Source: Ignavibacteriales bacterium (GTDB taxonomy: Bacteria > Bacteroidota > Ignavibacteria > Ignavibacteriales > Melioribacteraceae). From it: DNA of 62,332 nt. Shown here one piece after another: positions 43,509 through 51,781 of this stretch (positions within the stretch are counted from its first letter, which is position 1; each line of letters opens with the position of its first letter). Location of the stretch: positions 111,815-174,146 of the forward strand of contig JAGUYK010000025.1 in NCBI GenBank assembly GCA_020061355.1, read 5' to 3'. A program made the translations under genes and the position numbers. The notes below the pieces were generated by a model. That model did not search any database, was not told where the DNA came from, and was given only the letters and a program-made list of their open reading frames with translations.

Positions 43509-46500
43509 ATGAAAGAAATAAAACCTAAAAGCACTTCATATAAAAATGAAAATGAGTTGTTAAAAAAACAGCTTGCACAAAAGGAAGCAGAACTTGCAAT
43601 TATCAGCAGCGTTAGCGAAGCAATATCAAAACAGCTTGATATCGAAACTATTACACGAATTATTGGTGATAAAGTCAGGGATATTTTCAATTCCGAAGTG
43701 ACCGAAATTCTGTTGTTAGATGATTTAACAAATATGATTCAAGTCCCTTATTCCTTTTACCGGGAATACCAGATTGCTGAACCGTTTCATCTTGGAGAGG
43801 GATTAACTTCCAGAATCATCAAAAGTGGTAAACCTTTAGTTCTCGGCACATTTGAAGAATCACTAAAACTAGGAGTCTTGGTTCAGTCGGAAGAGGAGAA
43901 AACAGAAACTTATATCGGTGTACCTATTATTGTTAGTAACAAGGTTATAGGTGTGGTCAGTATTCAGAGTTATAAAAAGAACGATTATAACGATGAAAAA
44001 GTCCGGCTCCTTTCAATACTCTCTTCAAATATGGGCATCGCTCTGCAAAATGCGAAACTATTTGACGAAACAAAAAGATTACTAAAAGAAACTGAACAGC
44101 GGTCAGCCGAACTCACTATTATTAACAGTGTGGGTGAAGCAATGTCCAAGCAATTAGATGTTACGACAGTTACTAAAATAGTCGGGGATAAAGTAAAGGA
44201 GATATTTAATGCAGAGGTAACAGAAATACTTCTTCTTGATCAGGAAACCCATTTAATAAGTGTACCTTATTCTTTTTATAATGGTTATCAGAGTGTGGAA
44301 CCTTTCTATTTGGGAGAAGGCTTAACTTCGAAAGTAATCGATTCCAGAAAACCGCTTCTCCTTTTAAATGCCGAAGATCAGAATAAACTTGGTGCTATAA
44401 CTGACGAAAATGTCGGGGAGGCCGATATTACCGAAACATACCTGGGCGTTCCAATATTATTTAACGACAGAATACTTGGGGTTGTTAGTATTCAGAGTTA
44501 TGAAAAAAATGCTTACGATGAAAATGATGTCCGCTTGCTTTCAACACTTTCAGCAAATATGGGAGTTACACTACAGAATGCAAAACTGTTCGAAGAAACG
44601 AAACGTTTATTAAGTGAAACCGAGCAGCGGACTGCCGAACTGGCTATTATTAATAGTGTTCAGGAAGGACTTGCTACTAAACTTGAGATGCAAGCTATTT
44701 ACGATTTGGTTGGTGATAAGATCCGCGATATATTCGACGCACAAGTTGTTGATATCGGATTGTTCAACCGCGATACTAATATTTTGAATTTCCCATACAC
44801 GATTGAACGGGGTGTCCGGTTTCCTGATGAACCGATGCAGATAATAGGTTTCCGTAAATATGTAATTGATACGAAACAACCACTATTAATTGGAAGCAAC
44901 AACGAAGAAGTCTCCCGGAAATATGGCAACCCAATGGCAATTCAAGGTGAAGCTGCTAAATCAATTTTGTATGTGCCTATGCTTGTTAACGGTGAAGCGA
45001 GAGGTGTAATTTCGCTTCAGAATCTTGATCATGAAAATGCGTTCAGCGAATCGGATGTTAGCCTTTTAACCACACTTGCCAGTGCAATGAGTGTTGCTCT
45101 TGAAAATGCAAGGCTGTTTGATGAAACCAGCAGATTGCTTAAAGAGACAGAGCAGAGAACTGCTGAACTGGCTGTTATTAACAGTGTTCAGGAAGGATTA
45201 GCAAAAGAACTTGATATACACGGAATCTATGAATTGGTTGGGGAAAAAATAAGAAAGATATTTAACGCCCAGGTAATTGATATAGTAACATACGACCGCA
45301 CCACCAATACAATTCAAGATAAATACTCATATGAGAAAGGTGACAGAACATTGCTTGGAATTAGAGAACCAAACGGGTTCAGAAAGCAATTAATTGATAC
45401 AAAGAGGGTGTTTCTTGTAAATGAAGATTTTTCTAAACTGGCTAAAAAATATAATAACCCAACACAAATAGGAGAAGTACCAAAATCGGCTGTCTTTGTA
45501 CCAATGCTTGTTGGTGAAGAGGTTAAAGGTATAATCAGTTTACAAAATTTAGATGTTGAAAATGCTTTCAGTAAATCTGATGTAAGATTGCTAACAACCT
45601 TAAGCAACAGTATGAGTGTCGCCCTTGAGAACGCTAGATTGTTCGATGAAACGAACCGTCTCTTAAAAGAGACTGAGCAGCGGACTGCAGAACTTTCGGT
45701 TATCAACAGCGTTCAGGAAGGATTAGCAAAAGAACTGGATATTCATGGTATCTATGAACTTGTTGGCGAGAAAATAAGAGAAATATTTAATGCGCAGGTA
45801 ATTGACATTGTAACATACGATAAACAAAATAACCTTATAGAAGATAAGTACGCATTCGAAAAAGGTGATAGAACATTACTTGCACCAAGAGCACCACACG
45901 GATTCAGAAAACACTTAATTGAGACGAAACAACTGCTTCTAATTAATGAAGATGTGGAGAGAATGGGAGTTGAATTTAATAATCCTGCTCAAATAGGAGA
46001 AGAACCCAAAGCAGCGGTTTTTGTTCCTATGCTTGTTGGTGATGAAGTAAAAGGTATAATTAGTTTACAGAATTTGGACAGAGAAAATGCATTCAGCGAT
46101 TCTGATGTTAGGTTACTTACAACTCTTGCTAACAGTATGAGCGTTGCGCTGGAGAATGCAAGATTGTTTGATGAAACAAATCGGTTACTTAAAGAAACAG
46201 AGCAGAGAACTGCCGAACTGGCTGTTATTAATAGCGTGCAGGAAGGATTGGCAAAGGAGCTGGATATTCATGGTATCTATAATCTTGTCGGTGATAGGCT
46301 TTGCAGTCTTTTCCCTGATTCCCAAACTCTTGTAATCCGTACTTTCGATCATGATACGGGACTTGAATTATGGCAATATGCAATTGAAAAGGGAATCCGG
46401 TTAGAAGTTGAACCGCGTCCGTTTAATTGGGCGAACAAGCAGCTCATTCAGTCTAAACAATCATTATTCATTAATCAGAATTATGTTGAAACTGCAAAGA

Positions 46501-49121
46501 AATATGGTGGCACTGGTGTAACAAAGGGTCAGCCGCCGAAGTCTGCTGTTTTTGTCCCGATGATTGTCGGAGATATTGTTAAAGGTTCTATCAGCTTGCA
46601 AAATGTTGATAGAGAAAATGCTTTCACAGAATCCGACCTTAGGTTACTTACAACACTTACAAATAGTATGAGTGTTGCACTTGAGAATGCAAGATTATTC
46701 GACGAGACAAATAAGTTATTAGAAGAAACAAAACAACAGGCAATTGAACTCGGAATTATAAACTCTGTTGGTGAAGGACTTGCGAAACAATTGGATTTTC
46801 AATCTATCGTAGATCTAGTTGGAGATAAGATCAGAGAAGTATTTAATGCACAGGTCGTTTCTATTTCAACATATGATTCAACTAATGATACCATCCATCA
46901 CAGATATGTAGTTGAGAAAGATGAGAGGTTTTTCTTTGATAAACCGATTAATATTGATGCAGATAGAAAAGAGATAGTAGAGAAAAAACGTCCATTGATT
47001 TTTGGTACAAGTCAGGAAATTATTGATCATAGCGGCGATGCGGTCCTTGCCGGTGATATGCCGGAATCATTTATGGGTGTTCCTATTATTCATAATCAGA
47101 AAGTGACGGGAGTAATAACGGTTCAGGATCTGGACAGACAAAATCTTTATTCCGAACAGGATGTTCAGCTTCTCTTAACGCTTGCTTCCAACATGGGTGT
47201 TGCATTGGAAAATGCAAGACTTTTTGAAGAGACAAATCGATTATTAAATGAAACTCAACAGCGAAACACAGAGCTCTCAATATTGAATACGATTCAGGAA
47301 GGCCTTGTTACCGAGATGGAATTTGAATCAATTATTACCCTTGTCGGAGATAAATTCAGAGAAGCGCTTGGATTCCAGGATCTTGGAATACGACTTTATG
47401 ATAAAGAAAAAAATATACTTCACTTCCATTTTGAATATGAGCACGGAGAACAATTATTTATCGAATCGATGGAACCAACACCATTATCAAAATATGTTCT
47501 CGATTCCGGTAAAATGCTTTTGCTAAAAAAGAATACACCGGAAGAGAAAACTAAACTCGGCATAAAAGGAAAGACAACAATTCCCGGTACCGATGTAAGC
47601 AAATCTCTCATAATAGTTCCAATACTTTTAGGAAGCGAAACCAAAGGACTGATTATAATTGAGAATTATGAGAAAGAGGATGCGTTCACGGAATCCGATA
47701 TACGCCTTCTAACAACAGTCGCAAACAGTATGAGCGTGGCGCTCGAGAACGCACGCCTCTTCAAAGAAACTTTAAGACTTCTTGATGAAAGCAAGAAAAG
47801 GACTGCGGAATTGGGTACTGTTAACAGCATCAGCCAGGCTATTGCAGGGCACCTTGAAATAAATAAGCTTATTAACCTTGTTGGCGATAAAGTTCGCGAT
47901 TTATTCAATGCAAACATCGTCTATTTAGCTTTACTTGATAAAGAGCGCGGGATGATTGAATTCCCTTATGGGTATGGGGAAGAATTTCCGCCGCTCGAAC
48001 TTGGAGCCGGATTAACCTCACGGATAATTCTGAATAAGGAATCTCTCCTTATTAATAAAGAAGTTGATAGAAAAACAGAGGAGCTGGGTATTAAACGAAT
48101 TGGAACGCCTTCAGCTTCCTATGTTGGTGTACCTATACCGGTGGGTGAGGAAATTATCGGAGTGTTAAGTGTTCAAAGTATCGAGAAAGAAAATATTTTT
48201 ACCGAGAGCGATATGAGGCTTCTAAGTACAATTGCCGCGCATGTTGGGATAGCAATCAATAATGCTAATCAGTATGAAGAACTGAATATAACTTTGGAAG
48301 ATTTGCGTTCAACCCAAAATCAATTAATAGCTCAGGAAAAACTTGCATCCCTCGGTCAGCTTACTGCCGGAATAGCACACGAAATTAAAAATCCTCTCAA
48401 CTTTGTTAACAATTTTTCCGAGCTATCAGTCGGACTTGTAGATGAATTAAAAGAGGAATTAGGGAAATTAAATGGGAGTATAAATAAGGAAGTTCTTGTT
48501 GAAGTAAATGACATTCTGAATACTTTAAAACAAAATTCCGAGAAGATAAAAGAGCATGGAAAAAGAGCCGATAGTATTGTCCACAGTATGCTGCAACATT
48601 CGAGGGGAAAGACCGGTGAAAAGCAATTGACCGATATAAATGCTATGCTGGATGAAGATCTCAATTTAGTTTATCATGGAATGCGAGCGCAGGATAGCAC
48701 TTTCAATATTCATATCGAAAAAGAATACGATAAGAGCATGAGCCATATAAATGTAATACCACAGGATATAAGCCGCGTATTCTTAAATATACTAACTAAT
48801 GGATGTTACGAATCTCATCGGAAAAAGATGGAATTAAAAACAGAGGCACTAGCTCAAATAAAAGTGAAAACTTCCGAAACTGATAAATTCATTGAAGTAA
48901 GAATTAGAGATAACGGTAACGGTATCCCTGAAAAAATCAGGGATGATCTTTTTACTCCGTTCTTTACCACGAAACCATCAGGCAAAGGAACGGGATTGGG
49001 ACTTTCAATCAGTTATGACATTGTTGTAAGCGAACATCAGGGTGAATTGCTTTTCGAAACAGTGGAAGGTGAATTCACTGAATTTATTATCAGACTTCCA
49101 AAAAATATTAAGAGTAGATAA
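43509..49121 (+). CDS. Cytoplasmic histidine kinase with nine tandem GAF domains
   Basis: The protein has 1870 residues and no membrane segment. Nine GAF units of about 165-175 residues run from about 25 to 1590. Each starts near 'AELAIINSVxEGLAKxLD', passes 'GDKIRxIFNAQV', and ends 'SMSVALENARLFDETxRLLKETEQRT', the last part being a helical signalling linker. Units 4, 5 and 6 share almost the same first 30 residues. The kinase core (about 1595-1870) has the phospho-acceptor His1624 in 'GIAHEIKNPLNF', an N box 'ILTNGCYES', G1 'DNGNGIPE', the F box 'PFFTTKPSGKGTGLGLS' and a typical ending. It probably integrates several cytoplasmic cues and signals to the receivers encoded on either side. The adjacent REC-PP2C gene begins 2 nt after its stop, so coupling is tight. 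Confidence 0.9.
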   Translation: MKEIKPKSTSYKNENELLKKQLAQKEAELAIISSVSEAISKQLDIETITRIIGDKVRDIFNSEVTEILLLDDLTNMIQVPYSFYREYQIAEPFHLGEGLTSRIIKSGKPLVLGTFEESLKLGVLVQSEEEKTETYIGVPIIVSNKVIGVVSIQSYKKNDYNDEKVRLLSILSSNMGIALQNAKLFDETKRLLKETEQRSAELTIINSVGEAMSKQLDVTTVTKIVGDKVKEIFNAEVTEILLLDQETHLISVPYSFYNGYQSVEPFYLGEGLTSKVIDSRKPLLLLNAEDQNKLGAITDENVGEADITETYLGVPILFNDRILGVVSIQSYEKNAYDENDVRLLSTLSANMGVTLQNAKLFEETKRLLSETEQRTAELAIINSVQEGLATKLEMQAIYDLVGDKIRDIFDAQVVDIGLFNRDTNILNFPYTIERGVRFPDEPMQIIGFRKYVIDTKQPLLIGSNNEEVSRKYGNPMAIQGEAAKSILYVPMLVNGEARGVISLQNLDHENAFSESDVSLLTTLASAMSVALENARLFDETSRLLKETEQRTAELAVINSVQEGLAKELDIHGIYELVGEKIRKIFNAQVIDIVTYDRTTNTIQDKYSYEKGDRTLLGIREPNGFRKQLIDTKRVFLVNEDFSKLAKKYNNPTQIGEVPKSAVFVPMLVGEEVKGIISLQNLDVENAFSKSDVRLLTTLSNSMSVALENARLFDETNRLLKETEQRTAELSVINSVQEGLAKELDIHGIYELVGEKIREIFNAQVIDIVTYDKQNNLIEDKYAFEKGDRTLLAPRAPHGFRKHLIETKQLLLINEDVERMGVEFNNPAQIGEEPKAAVFVPMLVGDEVKGIISLQNLDRENAFSDSDVRLLTTLANSMSVALENARLFDETNRLLKETEQRTAELAVINSVQEGLAKELDIHGIYNLVGDRLCSLFPDSQTLVIRTFDHDTGLELWQYAIEKGIRLEVEPRPFNWANKQLIQSKQSLFINQNYVETAKKYGGTGVTKGQPPKSAVFVPMIVGDIVKGSISLQNVDRENAFTESDLRLLTTLTNSMSVALENARLFDETNKLLEETKQQAIELGIINSVGEGLAKQLDFQSIVDLVGDKIREVFNAQVVSISTYDSTNDTIHHRYVVEKDERFFFDKPINIDADRKEIVEKKRPLIFGTSQEIIDHSGDAVLAGDMPESFMGVPIIHNQKVTGVITVQDLDRQNLYSEQDVQLLLTLASNMGVALENARLFEETNRLLNETQQRNTELSILNTIQEGLVTEMEFESIITLVGDKFREALGFQDLGIRLYDKEKNILHFHFEYEHGEQLFIESMEPTPLSKYVLDSGKMLLLKKNTPEEKTKLGIKGKTTIPGTDVSKSLIIVPILLGSETKGLIIIENYEKEDAFTESDIRLLTTVANSMSVALENARLFKETLRLLDESKKRTAELGTVNSISQAIAGHLEINKLINLVGDKVRDLFNANIVYLALLDKERGMIEFPYGYGEEFPPLELGAGLTSRIILNKESLLINKEVDRKTEELGIKRIGTPSASYVGVPIPVGEEIIGVLSVQSIEKENIFTESDMRLLSTIAAHVGIAINNANQYEELNITLEDLRSTQNQLIAQEKLASLGQLTAGIAHEIKNPLNFVNNFSELSVGLVDELKEELGKLNGSINKEVLVEVNDILNTLKQNSEKIKEHGKRADSIVHSMLQHSRGKTGEKQLTDINAMLDEDLNLVYHGMRAQDSTFNIHIEKEYDKSMSHINVIPQDISRVFLNILTNGCYESHRKKMELKTEALAQIKVKTSETDKFIEVRIRDNGNGIPEKIRDDLFTPFFTTKPSGKGTGLGLSISYDIVVSEHQGELLFETVEGEFTEFIIRLPKNIKSR

Positions 49122-49123
49122 TC

Positions 49124-50275
49124 ATGAACTCCAAAACACCTACAATTTTAGTTGTTGATGACGAACCCGATTTAGAATTGCTGATAACACAGAAATTCCG
49201 GAAAGAAATAAAAGAGAAAAAATATTGTTTTGAATTTGCCGGTAATGGAGTTCAAGCATTAAAGAAATTGTTCGAAAATCAGGATATTGAGTTAGTTCTT
49301 ACGGATATTAATATGCCGGAAATGGACGGACTTACATTACTTTCAAAAATAAAAGAATTAAATAATCCCGTCCTGCATTCTGTTATAGTGTCAGCATATG
49401 GTGATTTACATAACATACGAACAGCAATGAATGGCGGTGCATTCGATTTTGTTGTTAAACCCATCAACTTCACTGACCTGGAAATAACAATTAATAAAGC
49501 TTTGACAAATCTGGATACATTCAAGAAGGCTTTGAAATCGAGAGATGAACTTATAACCGTAAGGAAAGAACTTGACGAGGCACGGGCACTCCAATTATCA
49601 ATGCTGCCGGAATTAATCCCGCATAGCAGTGAACTCGATTTTGCAGTCTACATGAAGACTGCAAGTGAAGTGGGTGGCGATTATTATGATTTTTCTAGAA
49701 AAACGGATGGATCATTAAATATTTCAATCGGGGATGCAACAGGACACGGTATGAGAGCCGGTATTATGGTCGCGGTAATGAAAACTCTTTTCATAACTAA
49801 TTCTACTCACCATGATCTTGAGGACTTCTTCAAACTTGCGAATAAAGCTATCAAATCATTAAATCTTGGTCGAATAATGATGGCATTTACGATACTCAAT
49901 ATTAAAAATAACCGTGTGCAATTTATAAATGCAGGTATGCCTCCCATCTTTTTATATCAAAAAGAAAATAATAAAATTATCGAATATGAAAATCATTTTA
50001 TGCCGATTGGTGCTATGTCCAATTCAACTTTTCAATTGACAGAATTTGAAGTTAGTTCAGGTGACGCTATACTTATGTTAAGCGATGGATTGCCTGAGTT
50101 ATCTAATTCTAAGAAAGAATATTTCGGTTATGAAAAAGTGCAGTCGGAATTTTTAAAGGTTGCTGAAAACTCTCCCGAAGAAATAATCGGGCATTTAAAA
50201 TTTAGGGCATTAGAATGGACTGGCAATGTCGATCCGGTTGATGATGTTACTTTTATAGTATTTAAAATTAAATAA
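49124..50275 (+). CDS. Response regulator with receiver and SpoIIE/PP2C phosphatase output
   Basis: The protein has 383 residues. The receiver (about 7-125) has 'VDDEPD' and the phospho-acceptor Asp61 in 'LTDINMPEMDG', with 'VSAYGD' and 'VVKPINF' as later landmarks. A short coiled coil ('RKELDEARALQLSML') links it to a SpoIIE phosphatase (about 150-383; 'EVGGDYYDF' from about 182, 'GDATGHGMRAG', 'LSDGLPEL', 'VDDVTFIV'). This arrangement joins two-component signalling to partner switching. Phosphorylation by the nine-GAF kinase should control removal of phosphate from a STAS protein, probably the one encoded 63 nt downstream. The gene starts 2 nt after the kinase stop. Confidence 0.93.
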   Translation: MNSKTPTILVVDDEPDLELLITQKFRKEIKEKKYCFEFAGNGVQALKKLFENQDIELVLTDINMPEMDGLTLLSKIKELNNPVLHSVIVSAYGDLHNIRTAMNGGAFDFVVKPINFTDLEITINKALTNLDTFKKALKSRDELITVRKELDEARALQLSMLPELIPHSSELDFAVYMKTASEVGGDYYDFSRKTDGSLNISIGDATGHGMRAGIMVAVMKTLFITNSTHHDLEDFFKLANKAIKSLNLGRIMMAFTILNIKNNRVQFINAGMPPIFLYQKENNKIIEYENHFMPIGAMSNSTFQLTEFEVSSGDAILMLSDGLPELSNSKKEYFGYEKVQSEFLKVAENSPEEIIGHLKFRALEWTGNVDPVDDVTFIVFKIK

Positions 50276-50338
50276 AGATTTACTCTGTGTTTGCGAAATG
50301 TTAATTACTTTTAATACATAATAAAATCAGGAGATAAA

Positions 50339-50674
50339 ATGAAATTCAAAACAAGTGAAGTATATAATGCAGCGGTAATTTCCTTCACGGGGAAACTAAT
50401 GGGTGGACCAGAAGCTGTGGATTTTCATAATAAAATTTCGAGTTACCTGGAGGCAGGAAAGAAAAACATCATTCTAGAAATGAGTGATGTAAAGTATGTG
50501 AACAGTTCCGGAATCGGCAACATTGTGAGAGCATTCAGCACTGTTAAGGATGCAGGCGGTAATTTAAAGTTGGCTGGAGTAAGTGATAAAGTTGAAGGAG
50601 TTCTATCCATAACTAAATTGCTCAGCATTTTTGAATTGTTTAATACTGTAGATGATGCTGCAAAGAGTTTCTGA
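50339..50674 (+). CDS. STAS-domain anti-anti-sigma factor (RsbV/SpoIIAA-like), second copy
   Basis: The protein has 111 residues and is a single STAS domain. 'MSDVKYVNSSGIGNIVRAF' gives the phosphorylation loop; by alignment with SpoIIAA 'DSSGL', Ser56 is the candidate site, with Ser57 next to it. It differs from the STAS protein at 29309 and is closer to the family consensus. CAGGAGA ahead of the ATG is a good ribosome site. It is the last gene of the signalling cluster, followed by a terminator. Confidence 0.92.
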   Translation: MKFKTSEVYNAAVISFTGKLMGGPEAVDFHNKISSYLEAGKKNIILEMSDVKYVNSSGIGNIVRAFSTVKDAGGNLKLAGVSDKVEGVLSITKLLSIFELFNTVDDAAKSF

Positions 50675-51030
50675 TCATTCTGTTATTAACAGATTTTTCT
50701 CGAAAATTGAGACAGACTATTTAAGACTGTTATAAGGATAGGATCAGCTCGAAAAATTTCAACTCTTTGTACACCAACAGATAAAAAAACCTTGTAGAAT
50801 GTTATAGAAAGCAGGCTACGAGGTTTTTGTTTTTCTATTAACCGTTCAAAAAAAACATATGACCTCAGGTCAGACTCAGATTCATAGCATCTGAGATCAG
50901 ATCTTCGATTCTATTAATAATTATTAGGTGTGAAAACAATAAATTGGATTTTTTCTTATTGTTAATTATTATAACATCATAAGAAGGCGGGTTTTCTTAT
51001 TAACGGATATTTTTTTGAATTGAGAGAATA
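50675..51030. other. 356-nt intergenic region with terminator and further hairpins
   Basis: No gene is supported here. Besides the terminator at 50785-50835, the region holds a 7-bp inverted repeat CTCAGAT/ATCTGAG (50875-50881 with 50889-50895), preceded by the near-palindrome GACCTCAGGTC, and AACAATAA/TTATTGTT (50935-50942 with 50956-50963). The latter ones lie upstream of the methyltransferase gene and may be operators or leader structure. Confidence 0.45.
50785..50835 (+). terminator. Rho-independent terminator after the signalling cluster
   Basis: AAAAACCTTGTAG (50785-50797) pairs with CTACGAGGTTTTT (50816-50828), with one G-T wobble and an 18-nt loop, followed by GTTTTTC. The A-run and T-run flanks could allow it to work in both directions. 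Confidence 0.8.
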
Positions 51031-51738
51031 ATGGAAAGTGTTAAAGAATACTACGATAAAATCGGGTGGAAAAAACACGAAGGAAAGTACAATGATACTT
51101 TGTCATTTTCTTCAAATGTAGGAACAGAATATAAAAGAATATGCAATGATAGATTAAAAGATATGATTGGCTCTCCGGAACTTCTGCTGGATGTTGCCTG
51201 CGGTGCAAGTCCGTTTGATTCCAGAGCAAAAAAGCAATTATGTATTGATTTTAGCATAACAGCTCTAAAGGAAGCAAAAAGGAATAGGCACGACGGATTT
51301 TTTGTGTTGGGAGATATAACTTCGTTACCGCTAAAGGATAACAGCGTTTCGGATACGGTCTCAATGCACACAATTTATCACGTGCAAAAAGATCATCAGG
51401 AAACTGCCATTAAAGAAATTAAAAGAGTAACAAAGAATAAATGTTTTATTGTTTATAATGCCGGTAAGCATGCAAAACTTGTAAATTTATTAACCCTTCC
51501 TCTTCAGTTGTGGAACTGGTCCGAAAAGAGAATAAATCCTAACAGTAAAAGGAAACTCTACTTCTATGCGCACAATTACAAATGGCTGGAGAAGTTTGGA
51601 GAAGTAAGAACCTACCGATTTTTTAACGAGAACGGCATCAAACTTTATAGTAGATTATTATGGCTGGTAAGTAAATATGAAACACATTTACCAAAACATT
51701 CTTATCATCCATTATTAATTATTGATAAGACTAAATAA
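51031..51738 (+). CDS. Class I SAM-dependent methyltransferase (Methyltransf_11 type)
   Basis: The protein has 235 residues and is cytoplasmic. Motif I is 'LLLDVACGASPFDS' (about 51-64). 'CIDFSITALKEAKRN' gives the acidic residue that binds the ribose, 'LGDITSLPLKDNSVSDTVSM' covers motifs II-III, and 'EIKRVTKNKCFIVYNAG' is the following strand. The fold resembles small-molecule or lipid methyltransferases such as UbiE-like proteins, but the substrate is not recognisable. The last 80 residues carry basic and aromatic residues without a known domain. It stands alone between two hairpin-rich gaps and is convergent with the epimerase gene. Confidence 0.83.
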   Translation: MESVKEYYDKIGWKKHEGKYNDTLSFSSNVGTEYKRICNDRLKDMIGSPELLLDVACGASPFDSRAKKQLCIDFSITALKEAKRNRHDGFFVLGDITSLPLKDNSVSDTVSMHTIYHVQKDHQETAIKEIKRVTKNKCFIVYNAGKHAKLVNLLTLPLQLWNWSEKRINPNSKRKLYFYAHNYKWLEKFGEVRTYRFFNENGIKLYSRLLWLVSKYETHLPKHSYHPLLIIDKTK

Positions 51739-51753
51739 CTTTAACTGATCAGC

Positions 51754-51770
51754 GAGATACTATTCATCTC
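51754..51770. terminator. Weak hairpin between convergent genes
   Basis: GAGAT (51754-51758) pairs with ATCTC (51766-51770) in the 43-nt gap between the methyltransferase (+) and epimerase (-) stops. It is short and has no proper T-run, so the assignment is tentative. Confidence 0.25.
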
Positions 51771-51781
51771 TGGTTTAAGGT

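Noticed and set aside
44610..47917. Multiple minus-strand frames across the GAF array
   Set aside because: They recur with the GAF repeats on the other strand and lack ribosome sites and domains.
43509..48270. Possible CRISPR or tandem DNA repeat array, because of the regular spacing of similar segments
   Set aside because: The period is about 500 nt, the frame is kept throughout, and similarity is at protein level; these are GAF domains.
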